From Chloroflexota bacterium (GTDB taxonomy: Bacteria; Chloroflexota; Dormibacteria; Dormibacterales; Dormibacteraceae): a stretch of 64,000 bases of DNA. The notes below the pieces were generated by a model, which was not told the DNA's origin, did not search any database, and saw only the letters and a program-made list of their open reading frames with translations. Below are positions 16,928 through 24,461 of this stretch, piece by piece (within the stretch, counting starts at the first letter, position 1; every line of letters begins with the position of its first letter). The position numbers and the translations under genes are program-made. The stretch spans positions 292,239 through 356,238 of the forward strand of contig VBIW01000037.1 of assembly GCA_005880915.1 (NCBI GenBank). Reading direction: 5' to 3'.

Positions 16928-17528
16928 AAGAACAGTATGGGTCGCGGCGGTGGATCGAGTCCGACTGTGAAACGGCGGCGCCCGTCAGCCGGGAGATGAG
17001 CTGCGGCGTGATGGTGCAGACCTGCGGGAACTTGAGTGCTGTGTTGCGGAAGGGGCAGTTATGGATGGTCACCTTGACTCCCTCGGAGGTTTCGGACTGC
17101 TCGGCCAGCGTGCCGGCGCGGCCTATCCAGGCCACCACGCGGCGGAGCTTGTCATCGAAGTCCAGGCCCTCGAGGTCCCTCTCGATTGCGGCCGCATGAC
17201 GGGCAGCGACCCGAGCGAAGACCTCGTCCAGCGCGTCTGGCCCGCCCATCTCCTGGACTTCCTGGAGGACCATCGTCGCAAGCTGGCCATAGCGCTTGGG
17301 GAAGACGGCGTCAGCCCGCTCCGTGAGAGCGAACAGGAGCGAAGGTCGGCCCCTGCCACTCCGCTCCGGCTGGCTCACGACAAGGCCATCCCGCTCGAGG
17401 TTGGTGAGGTGCTGGCGAACGGCGTTGGGCGTAACGCCGAGGTCGTTGGCGATGGTTTCCGCGCTGCAGCGACCCCTGCGCCGCAGCAGCTCGAGGACTT
17501 CCATGCGGGTCGAACGGCCGGCAATCAT
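16896..17528 (-). CDS. SufR-like iron-sulfur-sensing HTH regulator
   Basis: A 210-residue regulator with an N-terminal winged helix (residues about 8-70, TIANDLGVTPNAVRQHLTNLERDGLV) and a C-terminal sensor. The sensor has cysteines at 158 (NCPF), 171 (QVCT) and 199 (YCSF), spaced 13 and 28 residues apart, the spacing of the [4Fe-4S] ligands of cyanobacterial and mycobacterial SufR. SufR represses suf Fe-S assembly genes when its cluster is loaded. No suf gene is in the window; it heads an nnrE-exonuclease operon instead. A TAGCAT hexamer near 17560 on the minus strand could be its -10. Confidence 0.85.
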   Translation of the reverse strand: MIAGRSTRMEVLELLRRRGRCSAETIANDLGVTPNAVRQHLTNLERDGLVVSQPERSGRGRPSLLFALTERADAVFPKRYGQLATMVLQEVQEMGGPDALDEVFARVAARHAAAIERDLEGLDFDDKLRRVVAWIGRAGTLAEQSETSEGVKVTIHNCPFRNTALKFPQVCTITPQLISRLTGAAVSQSDSIHRRDPYCSFVVQRPTNTL

Positions 17529-17604
17529 GGTGGGCTCATCCGGTCGCTGATTCGGGATGCTAGCACAGGCCCGGAAACGTAAAACGATTTATTACAGGTG
17601 GATC

Positions 17605-17632
17605 TTGACAAAAGGCTAGGGCGCCCTAAACT
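17605..17632 (+). promoter_or_regulatory. sigma-70-type promoter with embedded 12-bp palindrome
   Basis: TTGACA (17605-17610), a 16-nt spacer and TAAACT (17627-17632) make a strong housekeeping promoter for the 104-residue protein gene. The exact palindrome TAGGGCGCCCTA (17617-17628) fills the spacer and the first two bases of the -10, an ideal position for a repressor. The divergent SufR-like gene starts 77 nt away and is a candidate to bind it. This transcript has a normal leader with a GGAGGAG ribosome-binding site (17641-17647). Confidence 0.7.
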
Positions 17633-17657
17633 TGGTAGCCGGAGGAGATAGAGGGAC

Positions 17658-17972
17658 ATGCCAATGATCAAGCAGGCGAGCCGCGCCATTGAGCACATGA
17701 CCGCTCGGGAGCGCCGGATCCAGCGGGCCAAGTACGCCCGTCGGAACAAGATGCGGTACATCGACAAGCTCCTGAACGAGCTCGAGATGCTGAACCTGGC
17801 CGACCAGCGCCAGATGCCGCCCGTGCTCTCGGTCGCGATCAACAAAGTCATCGAGGAGTCGCCCGAGGTCACTGTTCTGGCCCAGGCGAAGCCGGCGTCG
17901 GTGATGGAGGCTATGGACGCTCTCTATGAGATCCAGGACAGCCTCATGTACAACCAGATAGAGGACGAGTAG
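17658..17972 (+). CDS. uncharacterised 104-residue charged protein
   Basis: A helical, basic-then-acidic protein of unknown function. The N-terminus is Arg/Lys-rich (RERRIQRAKYARRNKMRY) and the C-terminus is acidic (QIEDE), with a Leu/Met-rich middle that may dimerise. It has no cysteines or membrane segment. It is exceptional here in having a textbook -35/-10 promoter, a GGAGGAG ribosome-binding site and a strong intrinsic terminator, which suggests high expression of a monocistronic mRNA. The ATG at 17658 fits the ribosome-binding site. Confidence 0.8.
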   Translation: MPMIKQASRAIEHMTARERRIQRAKYARRNKMRYIDKLLNELEMLNLADQRQMPPVLSVAINKVIEESPEVTVLAQAKPASVMEAMDALYEIQDSLMYNQIEDE

Positions 17973-17990
17973 CCAAACCTCGCAGCCCTA

Positions 17991-18022
17991 AAAGGCCGGT
18001 TTCCAAGTGGACACCGGCCTTT
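17991..18022 (+). terminator. intrinsic terminator hairpin
   Basis: AAAGGCCGGT and ACCGGCCTTT form a perfect 10-bp stem around a 12-nt loop, followed by TTCTCTTC-like pyrimidines. It lies 18 nt after the stop of the 104-residue protein gene and is the clearest rho-independent terminator in the window. Confidence 0.85.
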
Positions 18023-18041
18023 CTCTTCGTCTGGGTACCTT

Positions 18042-18179
18042 ATGCAAACGGACCGGATTGGTGATCTCTCGCCACCGGGGAGGCGGCTGTTCCCTGAAGG
18101 CCAGTTTGAGGCCCTTCGCCTGGTCGAGAGCGTGACCACCACCGCCGGGGTGGTGATCGCCACTTATCAGCCGGTTTAG
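18042..18179 (+). CDS. possible 45-residue small protein
   Basis: An ATG-initiated frame of 45 codons after the terminator, with no recognisable domain; its C-terminal half is Val/Thr-rich (TTTAGVVIATYQPV). There is no ribosome-binding site, and the start follows TACCTT by only 3 nt. Its stop overlaps the end of the convergent cNMP-binding gene by 4 nt, a spacing often seen for real gene pairs here. It fills an otherwise empty 150-bp gap, but the evidence is weak. Confidence 0.3.
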   Translation: MQTDRIGDLSPPGRRLFPEGQFEALRLVESVTTTAGVVIATYQPV

Positions 18180-18574
18180 CCTTCTCCCTCAGCCTGGCGC
18201 ACGCGCCGGCTCAGCGTCTGGAGAAGGCGGTAGGCCACCTCGGGGTGCTCCTTCAAGAATGGTTTGAAGTTCCACTCCGGGATGGTCGCGAGCGTGACGT
18301 CGCTGTCGGCCGTGATTGTCGCGCTGCGGCCTTCCTGATCGAGCAGGGCCATCTCTCCAAAAGAGTCGCCAGGCTCAAGCTTCCGCGTCTTGCCCTGGAC
18401 CGTCTTTACGCTGACCGTGCCGTCGGTGATGATCATGAAGCCGACTCCGCCGTCGCCCCGGAGCACGATCTCGTGGCCCGCGGGGTGCTTGACGGTCTTC
18501 ATCTGCTTTTCGATCGACCTCAGCTCCGGGTCGGGCAGACCCTGGAAGAGCTTGGCGTGTTTGAGCTCCACCAC
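18176..18574 (-). CDS. cyclic-nucleotide-binding domain protein (no DNA-binding domain)
   Basis: A 132-residue stand-alone cNMP-binding domain. The phosphate-binding cassette PGDSFGEMALLDQEGRSATI keeps the Gly-Glu and the Arg that contact the cyclic phosphate and ribose. The C-terminal helix bears Arg residues but there is no HTH, so it is not a CRP-type regulator; such proteins act as ligand-controlled partners. TACTAT (complement of 18581-18586) ends 6 nt before the GTG, a near-consensus -10 for a leaderless mRNA. Confidence 0.85.
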   Translation of the reverse strand: MVELKHAKLFQGLPDPELRSIEKQMKTVKHPAGHEIVLRGDGGVGFMIITDGTVSVKTVQGKTRKLEPGDSFGEMALLDQEGRSATITADSDVTLATIPEWNFKPFLKEHPEVAYRLLQTLSRRVRQAEGEG

Positions 18575-18601
18575 GCCCAGATAGTAAGCGCTGGCGGGTA
18601 T

Positions 18602-19534
18602 CTAGGACGCCGTGTCCTTCTTCTCGTCCAGGAACTTCTGGTAGAGCCGGTATGCCTCTTGCTTCCGGCTGTCGACGATCTTGGTATAGCCCTGCAGCGT
18701 GTTGAGGTTGGCGTGGCCCAGGACCTCCTGGACCAGGCGCACGTCGCCGCCGGTGACCTCGAGCAAAGTCGTCGCCGCAGTGTGCCGCGCTACATGTGGT
18801 GACTTGAACGACCAGGCGCCAAGCTGCTGGCGGATCTGTTTCACGATGTAGCGCGCGCCGGCCGACGTCAGGCGGCGTTCGCGGTCGTCACGCGCGGCTC
18901 GATCGAAGTTGATGAACATCGCCAGGCAAGCGTCCTCACGTGCGGTCAGGTACTCGTCAATTGCGGCGCGCGCGTCGACGGTGAGGTAGACGCTTCGTTG
19001 CTTGGCGCCCTTGCCGGTGACGACGAGGCGGTTGCCTGAGCGCGGGAAGTCAGCTCGGTCCAGCGCCAGCGCCTCCGAGATGCGGCAACCTGTGCTGACG
19101 AGGAACTGGACTAGGGCGCGGTCGCGCTTCTCGGGCAGCTTCTCGCGGGGCAAGGCGGCGAGAAGGTGCGTCAGCTCGTCGGGATCGATTGGTTTCGGCA
19201 GTCTCTGCTCGAGCTTGGGGAGCGTGATGCCGTTGGAAAGGTCGCGGTCGATCAGTCCTTCGCGGGCGATCCAGCGCAGCCACGACCGGATCGCGACCAG
19301 CGCGCGGGCGCGCGAGGCAGGGCTTTTCAGGCGTCCTGCGAGGTGTCGTTGATAGGCGCGCAGGTCGTCGTGGCGGAGTGTGTCAACCTCGAGCGTGTGC
19401 CCATTTGCGGCGAGGAATCCGAGCAGCTTGCGGATCTCGGAGTCATACGCCCGAACCGTGTTCGGACTGCGGTTCGCTTCCAGCTGAAGCCAGCCGAGAT
19501 ATTCATGCGCGGCGGCCTGCAGGGCGAGTGGCAT
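18602..19534 (-). CDS. XerC/XerD-like tyrosine recombinase
   Basis: A 310-residue site-specific recombinase with an N-terminal SAM-like core-binding domain (residues 5-95) and a C-terminal catalytic domain. All active-site residues are present: Arg151 (GCRISE), Lys175 (GKGAKQR), His247 and Arg250 (HVARH), His274 (LGH) and nucleophile Tyr283 (GYTKI). Length and composition fit the chromosomal XerC/D group that resolves dimers at dif, rather than a phage integrase. There is no nearby attachment site, second recombinase or mobile cargo. Confidence 0.88.
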   Translation of the reverse strand: MPLALQAAAHEYLGWLQLEANRSPNTVRAYDSEIRKLLGFLAANGHTLEVDTLRHDDLRAYQRHLAGRLKSPASRARALVAIRSWLRWIAREGLIDRDLSNGITLPKLEQRLPKPIDPDELTHLLAALPREKLPEKRDRALVQFLVSTGCRISEALALDRADFPRSGNRLVVTGKGAKQRSVYLTVDARAAIDEYLTAREDACLAMFINFDRAARDDRERRLTSAGARYIVKQIRQQLGAWSFKSPHVARHTAATTLLEVTGGDVRLVQEVLGHANLNTLQGYTKIVDSRKQEAYRLYQKFLDEKKDTAS

Positions 19535-19566
19535 GTCGAGGCCGAGCTCATGATAATGGACAGGTA

Positions 19567-20379
19567 GTGGGGGCCCTCCAGGTAGTGAGTCCTCCGCGTG
19601 AGGAACTCCCTGGCGATGGCTTCGGCTTCGATCCCGCCTTCACCGAGCGTGTCACGAACGTTGCGCTCTGGTTCTATCGCAAGTACTGGCGGGTCGAAAC
19701 CGAAGGCGTGATCAACGTTCCGGCGCAGGGTCGGGCGCTGCTGGTCGCGAATCACGCGGGGATCGTGCCGTACGACGGCGCGATGATACGCACGGCGATC
19801 ATCGCCGAGCATCCGCATCCGCGCCACGCCCGAATGCTGGTCGTCGATTGGGCATTCGCCATGCCCTTCACCAACCTCCTGCTGGTCAAGACTGGGAATG
19901 TTCTCGCTCATCCGCTCAATGCGACGGCACTGCTCGAGCGCGATGAGGTGGTCGGCGTCTTTCCGGAGGGAGTGCAGGGTGCGGCGAAGCCCTATCGCAA
20001 CCGTTACCGGATCCGGCGACTCGGCCGCGGCGGTTTTGTGCAGGTCGCGTTGCGGACTGGCGCGCCGATAATTCCGGTCGCGGTTGTCGGCTCGGAGGAA
20101 GTGCACCCAGTGTTATTCGACATGCAGCCTCTCGCGAAGTTGCTCGGGCTGCCGGCGCTTCCAATCACGCCGACATTTCCGTGGCTTGGCCTTGGCGGGC
20201 TTGTTCCGCTGCCCTCGAAGTGGTTCATCGCTTTCGGCGAGCCGATCGAGGTCGCCCAGTACGGACCGGCAGCTGCAGATGATGCGCGACTCGTGCTCGA
20301 GTTGAGCGAGCGGGTGAGGGAATGGATTCAATCGACCGTCAACAGGTTGCTGGCGAGGCGTCAGACGATCTTCTTTTAG
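19567..20379 (+). CDS. lysophospholipid acyltransferase family protein (PlsC-like)
   Basis: A roughly 270-residue acyltransferase with the catalytic NHxxxxD motif (NHAGIVPYD), the GVFPEGVQG glycerol-phosphate-binding motif and an IPVAVVGSEE segment. Such enzymes transfer acyl chains to lysophosphatidate or related lipids at the membrane. GTG 19567 is chosen because GATAAT (19551-19556) lies 10 nt upstream; GTG 19585 is an alternative. It diverges from the recombinase gene, whose -10 (TATCAT on the other strand) overlaps the same bases. Confidence 0.8.
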   Translation: MGALQVVSPPREELPGDGFGFDPAFTERVTNVALWFYRKYWRVETEGVINVPAQGRALLVANHAGIVPYDGAMIRTAIIAEHPHPRHARMLVVDWAFAMPFTNLLLVKTGNVLAHPLNATALLERDEVVGVFPEGVQGAAKPYRNRYRIRRLGRGGFVQVALRTGAPIIPVAVVGSEEVHPVLFDMQPLAKLLGLPALPITPTFPWLGLGGLVPLPSKWFIAFGEPIEVAQYGPAAADDARLVLELSERVREWIQSTVNRLLARRQTIFF

Positions 20380-20418
20380 CGCGTCGGGCCGGTGGTTCCT
20401 CGCTGGTAGCCTGGGCCG

Positions 20419-21063
20419 ATGACCAGGTCCTCGATTGCAGCTGTGATGACAGCCATGACGTTCGTAGCGTGCGGAGGTTCTCCCGCGGCACCCCAAGGCC
20501 CGACCACTGCATACGTGGCCGCGCAGCGAGCCGACATGCCGAGCGGAATGACGAAATGCGATCTCACAGGCGACATCAACAATTTCATCAGGCAAGAGCA
20601 AACGCCCGATCCGAACGCGTCCAAGACAACGGCCACGGAATGGCAGGACGCGAAGAAGAACGGGGCCACCGCGGCCTATGTCGCCCTGTACACGGACAGC
20701 AGTCAGCACTGCTCGGCCGCCAAGAGCAGCTCGGCAGACCTGAGCGCGGCTACCTACAAGCTGGTTGTGAACTTCGTCATCCAGTTCAAAGACGAGAAGA
20801 GTGCTGCGACGGGTTACAAGAGCGAGAACACGATCTTCGGGTTCAGCGCATCGACCCTTCGGAGCGGTGGCAATGCGGTGCAGGAGGGCACCTCGACCGG
20901 CCTGACCGCGAACTCGATCGTGCTGTCAAGGCCGGTCGGTGATCAGACGTTCTACATCGCGGTCTGGCAGAAAAAAGCGTTCATGGTGATCCTGGCGATC
21001 CTCAACCTCGACCCGGCGGCGAGCAAGAAGGTCGCCACCGCGGAGAACGACAGGATCAAGTAG
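20419..21063 (+). CDS. secreted lipoprotein, paralogue of 22503-23135
   Basis: A 214-residue lipoprotein of unknown function. The signal peptide ends in a lipobox FVAC (Cys18), followed by a Ser/Ala/Pro-rich linker and a globular domain with two or three cysteines. It aligns over its length with the leftward lipoprotein at 22503-23135: W-x(4,5)-K-x-GA, a CSA motif, VV-x-F-x-DE, TGL, and an F-x(4-6)-NLD near the C-terminus. TAGCCT (20407-20412) ends 6 nt before the ATG. The role of the family is unknown. Confidence 0.75.
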   Translation: MTRSSIAAVMTAMTFVACGGSPAAPQGPTTAYVAAQRADMPSGMTKCDLTGDINNFIRQEQTPDPNASKTTATEWQDAKKNGATAAYVALYTDSSQHCSAAKSSSADLSAATYKLVVNFVIQFKDEKSAATGYKSENTIFGFSASTLRSGGNAVQEGTSTGLTANSIVLSRPVGDQTFYIAVWQKKAFMVILAILNLDPAASKKVATAENDRIK

Positions 21064-21117
21064 CCGGCGCGACCGAAGTAGTTTCCCTTTATATGAGCGG
21101 CCGCTCGGGCCTCTAGA

Positions 21118-22080
21118 ATGACGCGGCCGATCGCAAAATCCGCCAACGTCGCAGCCCGCACTCGGCGCCGGCAGGGATCCTGGTCCCCGCTTCGCTCAGC
21201 GCTCATCGTGGCGCTTTTGCTCACATGCGTCTTCTCCCTGCCCACGATCGTGGACGCCGCCCGATCGGTGTTGCCGGCACGCGGTCCCGTGGCGGATACC
21301 ACTCCTGGCCAGGTCGCCGGGCAGGTCACGCTGAGCGGAGTGCAGCCAGGCGCATGTCTCAGCTTTCCCGCTGGCGACGGGCACTCAAGCAAGACCGTCT
21401 TCATCGACCCAGGGCATGGCGGGTTGGATCCTGGCGTGGTCGGGGTGACTGGAGGGCATCAGGTGCTCGAGAAAGACGTTGCGCTGGGGGTGGGAACGCG
21501 TCTCGCGACCCTTCTTCGCGACGGCGGATACCGGGTGGTTATGTCACGGACCAAAGACTCGTCGGTGATGGAGCTGGGCCCGAGCGACACCATCGCCGGC
21601 GCGTTGACGGCGTCGGCCGAGCACCGCGACCTCTTGATGCGCGCGGCCTGCGCCAACGCGGGGGCTGCGTCGGTGCTGGTGTCTATCCACTTCGACGCGT
21701 TCGACGATCCGGCGGTCGGCGGGACCGAAACCTTCTATGACGCCGAGCGCCCCTTCGCCGCAGAGAACAGGCGGCTGGCGACCGACCTGCAAACCGCGCT
21801 GGTCGCCGGCCTTGGTACGACGAACCGCGGAGTCTGGACCGACGACCAGCTGGCCGCGCCGACCCTGACTGCTTCGGGCAGCCTTTATGGACACCTCATA
21901 GAGCTAGGCCCGCCGGCCGCCGGATGGGTGGACAACCCGAGCCAGATGCCGGGCGCGCTCGTCGAGCCGCTGTTCTTGACCAACGCCGCAGAGGCGAGCC
22001 TCGCGAGCAGCTCATCAGGCCAGCAGAGGGTCGCTGCAGCGTTGAAGACCGGCGTGGAGAAGTACCTGGGCCATCCCTGA
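21118..22080 (+). CDS. N-acetylmuramoyl-L-alanine amidase (Amidase_3)
   Basis: A 320-residue zinc amidase that cleaves the bond between MurNAc and L-Ala in peptidoglycan. The N-terminus has an Arg-rich head and one hydrophobic anchor/signal helix (residues 28-48). Zinc ligands His100 (DPGHGG), Glu118 (EKDVAL) and His191 (SIHFDAF) and the catalytic Glu262 (LIELGPP) are all present, with EPLFLTNAAEA near the end. No SPOR, SH3 or LysM domain is attached. A 12-bp palindrome GAGCGGCCGCTC (21095-21106) precedes the start. A small membrane protein follows 9 nt after the stop. Confidence 0.92.
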   Translation: MTRPIAKSANVAARTRRRQGSWSPLRSALIVALLLTCVFSLPTIVDAARSVLPARGPVADTTPGQVAGQVTLSGVQPGACLSFPAGDGHSSKTVFIDPGHGGLDPGVVGVTGGHQVLEKDVALGVGTRLATLLRDGGYRVVMSRTKDSSVMELGPSDTIAGALTASAEHRDLLMRAACANAGAASVLVSIHFDAFDDPAVGGTETFYDAERPFAAENRRLATDLQTALVAGLGTTNRGVWTDDQLAAPTLTASGSLYGHLIELGPPAAGWVDNPSQMPGALVEPLFLTNAAEASLASSSSGQQRVAAALKTGVEKYLGHP

Positions 22081-22089
22081 TTCAGACCG

Positions 22090-22383
22090 ATGAGCCAGCG
22101 AACAGTGGAGACACATAATGGAACTCATCAAAACGAAGTGATCAGGGCATTCTGGCGCCGCCTTGACAGCCACCTGCAGTGGGTCCCAATCGGTGTGCCG
22201 CAGATGTACGGCGCGCTCATCGCTCTTTTGATAACCGCGATCCTCATCAGGCTCGACCCGCGCGACTTCGGCATCACCTGGACGACTTTCTGGACGTTTT
22301 TCATTATTTTTGTTGGGGGCAATGGTCTGCTCGTCATCGGCAGCGTGATCTACCGGCTCTCCAACTCGAGAAGCTCTGACTGA
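22090..22383 (+). CDS. small two-helix membrane protein (97 aa)
   Basis: A protein with two hydrophobic helices (about residues 41-56 and 66-86) and a charged N-terminal tail. It starts 9 nt after the amidase stop, so the two are likely co-expressed, but I see no domain that assigns a function. It could tether or regulate the amidase; this is inference from position only. Confidence 0.7.
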   Translation: MSQRTVETHNGTHQNEVIRAFWRRLDSHLQWVPIGVPQMYGALIALLITAILIRLDPRDFGITWTTFWTFFIIFVGGNGLLVIGSVIYRLSNSRSSD

Positions 22384-22413
22384 GCACGCGTCGGAGAGAC
22401 CGCGACCGCGTGG

Positions 22414-22489
22414 TGGTGCGCCTGGCAAGAATCGAACTTGCTGCCTCTTGCTCCGCAGGCAAGCGCTCTATCCGGTGAGCTACAGGCGC
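22414..22489 (-). tRNA. tRNA-Arg (anticodon GCG), CCA encoded
   Basis: A complete cloverleaf on the minus strand: 7-bp acceptor GCGCCTG/CAGGCGC, D-stem GCTC/GAGC, anticodon stem CTTGC/GCAAG with loop CTGCGGA (anticodon GCG, reading CGC), 5-nt variable loop, and T-arm GCAAG-TTCGATT-CTTGC. The body is 73 nt, with discriminator A and an encoded CCA. A second CA-containing CCA follows directly (CCACCA). It is transcribed in the same direction as the lipoprotein gene 13 nt upstream. Confidence 0.95.
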
Positions 22490-22502
22490 TAAAGACGCTG
22501 GT

Positions 22503-23135
22503 TCAGTTTAGGCGAGGGTCAATCGCTGCTGTCGCAGCCTTGAAGGCGTTCAGGTCGAGGTTGCTGACCACCACCAGCACGACGAACATCGAACGGCGCC
22601 AGGAGGCCAATCGTACCGACGGCCGGTCGTAGGTGAACGAGCTGATGCCCAAGCCTGTGGCTGGACCGCGCGTGAGGCCCGGCGTGAGCAGATTGGGCGG
22701 TGGTGGTTGAAAGTCGAACACACCCGACTGCCAGGCGCGGTCGGCCTCACCCTCGTCTGCGAACCGGACGACCAGGCTTGTCATCGCCTTGACGTTTGAA
22801 GTCGCGCCGAGCTCCGCGCTGCAGGCCGACGGATTCGCCGCGAAGACCGAGATCGCGCCCTGCGTCGCGCCTTCTTTGCGCAGCTGCTGCCACTGGTCCG
22901 ACTCGCGGCTCGCAAGCGCCGCGTCGGCTCCGGCGAGGACCGAGAGGTAAACGTCGACCGGGCCCGATCCCGGACACACATTGAGTCCCGCCGGCACGTC
23001 GCCTGATTGCAGGATGGCGGCCGTCGCCGCGGCGTGCGGGGACGGGCTCGGAATCGGGCTGAACGCCGGGTGCGTCTGGTTCTGGCACGCGACCAGCGCG
23101 CACCCCGCAAGGATCATCGACAACAACCGGCCCAC
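22503..23135 (-). CDS. secreted lipoprotein, paralogue of 20419-21063
   Basis: A 210-residue lipoprotein with signal peptide and lipobox LVAC (Cys17), a Pro/Ser linker and a globular domain that shares spaced motifs with the lipoprotein at 20419-21063 (DQWQQLRKEGA, CSAELGA, LVVRFADE, TGLGISS, VVSNLDLNAFK). The gene lies exactly between two tRNA-Arg genes. TAAACT (complement of 23145-23150) ends 9 nt before the GTG start, so the mRNA is probably leaderless. Function unknown; a surface-exposed or envelope role is likely. Confidence 0.75.
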   Translation of the reverse strand: MGRLLSMILAGCALVACQNQTHPAFSPIPSPSPHAAATAAILQSGDVPAGLNVCPGSGPVDVYLSVLAGADAALASRESDQWQQLRKEGATQGAISVFAANPSACSAELGATSNVKAMTSLVVRFADEGEADRAWQSGVFDFQPPPPNLLTPGLTRGPATGLGISSFTYDRPSVRLASWRRSMFVVLVVVSNLDLNAFKAATAAIDPRLN

Positions 23136-23168
23136 GGGGGCCGGAGTTTAGACTGGGTGACACCTATC

Positions 23169-23241
23169 GCGCCTGTAGCTCACCGGACAGAGCGTTCGGC
23201 TCCGGACCGAAAGGCAGCAGGTTCGATTCCTGCCAGGCGCA
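23169..23241 (+). tRNA. tRNA-Arg (anticodon CCG)
   Basis: A 73-nt cloverleaf with acceptor GCGCCTG/CAGGCGC identical to the other tRNA-Arg, D-stem GCTC/GAGC, anticodon stem TTCGG/CCGAA with loop CTCCGGA (anticodon CCG, reading CGG) and T-arm GCAGG-TTCGATT-CCTGC. CCA is not encoded (the gene is followed by CTTAC), unlike its neighbour. The two tRNAs are convergent in orientation towards the lipoprotein between them and probably arose by duplication. Confidence 0.95.
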
Positions 23242-23270
23242 CTTACTTCAATCGGCGAGACCGCTGGTGG

Positions 23271-23483
23271 CTAGTTGGTCTCGGGCACGTCCAGGCTGTC
23301 GAATGTTTCTTTGTTGATGAACTTGAACAGCTGGAGTGGCTTGCCGCCCTCGTGGACGACTGCGATCGCCGCGTAGCGCTCCTGGCGTTTTCCACCGCTG
23401 GTCGTGCGGACGCTGCGCCGCTTCTTCAGCTCGCTGTCCGGGATCTGAACTTTCTGCTTCGTCTTGAGGTTGAAAAATTCCAC
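23271..23483 (-). CDS. uncharacterised 70-residue basic protein
   Basis: A small basic protein, Lys/Arg-rich in the first half (KTKQKVQIPDSELKKRR) with a beta-rich second half and no cysteine or membrane segment. The GTG at 23483 is chosen because AGGAGG lies 6 nt upstream, a strong ribosome-binding site; a longer frame from 23546 has no support. I do not recognise the family. Its size and charge would suit a nucleic-acid- or ribosome-associated protein, but that is a guess. Confidence 0.65.
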   Translation of the reverse strand: MEFFNLKTKQKVQIPDSELKKRRSVRTTSGGKRQERYAAIAVVHEGGKPLQLFKFINKETFDSLDVPETN

Positions 23484-23590
23484 TGGCAGCCTCCTGTGAA
23501 TTGAACTGGACGGCAACCCACAATACAGCCTCTCGGCAGTGCGCAATGTGGTCGCCCAGATCGGATGTTCGTATCTGGTAGGTTGGGGAG

Positions 23591-24448
23591 GTGATCGGCA
23601 AGGCCGAATTCGGGCGGACCGGACACAAGAGCACGAGGGTGATCTTCGGGGCCGCCTCGCTCGGTCGGGTCACTCAGAAGGTGGCCGACCAGACCCTTGA
23701 AGTCCTGCTTCGCTACGGCGTCAATCACATCGACACAGCGTCCGGCTATGGGGATTCCGAGCTACGCATCGCTTCCTGGTTGAAGCGAGAACCAGGACAT
23801 TTCTTCCTGGCGACCAAGGGCGACAGGCGCGATGAGAAAGGTGCGCGCGAGGAGATCCAGCGCTCGCTCGACCGCCTCGGGGTGGCGCGTGTCGACCTCT
23901 GGCAGATCCACGCGCTGGCGGACCCGATCGAATGGGACCAGGCCCTGAGCCCAGGGGGCGCCCTGGACGCGGCACTCTGGGCGCGCGCGGAAGGGCTCAT
24001 CCGGTGGATCGGCGTGACCGGCCACGGCGCGCAGATCGCGGCCACTCATCGCAGGAGCCTCGACCGGTTCGACTTCGATTCGGTGCTGCTCCCCTACAAC
24101 TACGTCACGATGCAGAACGCCTACTACCGCGAGAACTTCGAGGCAGTCGTCAAGACATGTCAGGAGCGGAACGTCGCGGTGCAGACCATCAAGTCGATCG
24201 CCCACCGACCATGGATGGAGCACGACCATACGCGGACCACCTGGTACCAGCCTTTCGAATCGCAGGACGACATCGACCTCGCCGTCTGGTGGGCAATGGG
24301 CCGGCGCGGCATCTTCGTGAACAGCGTCGGCGACGTCGACCTTCTCCCGCTCGTCCTCGACGCGGCGAAAAGGTTCCACGAGCCGCCGGAGGAAGGTGCG
24401 ATGCAGGCCCTGGTCGAGCGGTCTCAGACGGAGCCGCTCTTCGTCTAG
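23591..24448 (+). CDS. aldo/keto reductase
   Basis: A 285-residue NADPH-dependent oxidoreductase of the aldo/keto reductase superfamily. The catalytic tetrad is intact: Asp48 and Tyr53 ([11 protein letters not shown]), Lys76 (LATKG) and His107 (QIHAL). The sequence resembles the uncharacterised bacterial reductases with a TWYQPF insertion late in the barrel. Substrate unknown. TAGGTT (23579-23584) ends 6 nt before the GTG start; the purine run GGGGAG between them could also act as a ribosome-binding site. Confidence 0.88.
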   Translation: MIGKAEFGRTGHKSTRVIFGAASLGRVTQKVADQTLEVLLRYGVNHIDTASGYGDSELRIASWLKREPGHFFLATKGDRRDEKGAREEIQRSLDRLGVARVDLWQIHALADPIEWDQALSPGGALDAALWARAEGLIRWIGVTGHGAQIAATHRRSLDRFDFDSVLLPYNYVTMQNAYYRENFEAVVKTCQERNVAVQTIKSIAHRPWMEHDHTRTTWYQPFESQDDIDLAVWWAMGRRGIFVNSVGDVDLLPLVLDAAKRFHEPPEEGAMQALVERSQTEPLFV

Positions 24449-24461
24449 TCTCTGCCCCGAC

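Noticed and set aside
18602-19534. Tyrosine recombinase as the integrase of a genomic island
   Set aside because: No tRNA gene or direct repeats adjoin it; composition and neighbours are ordinary, and the sequence looks like chromosomal XerC/D.
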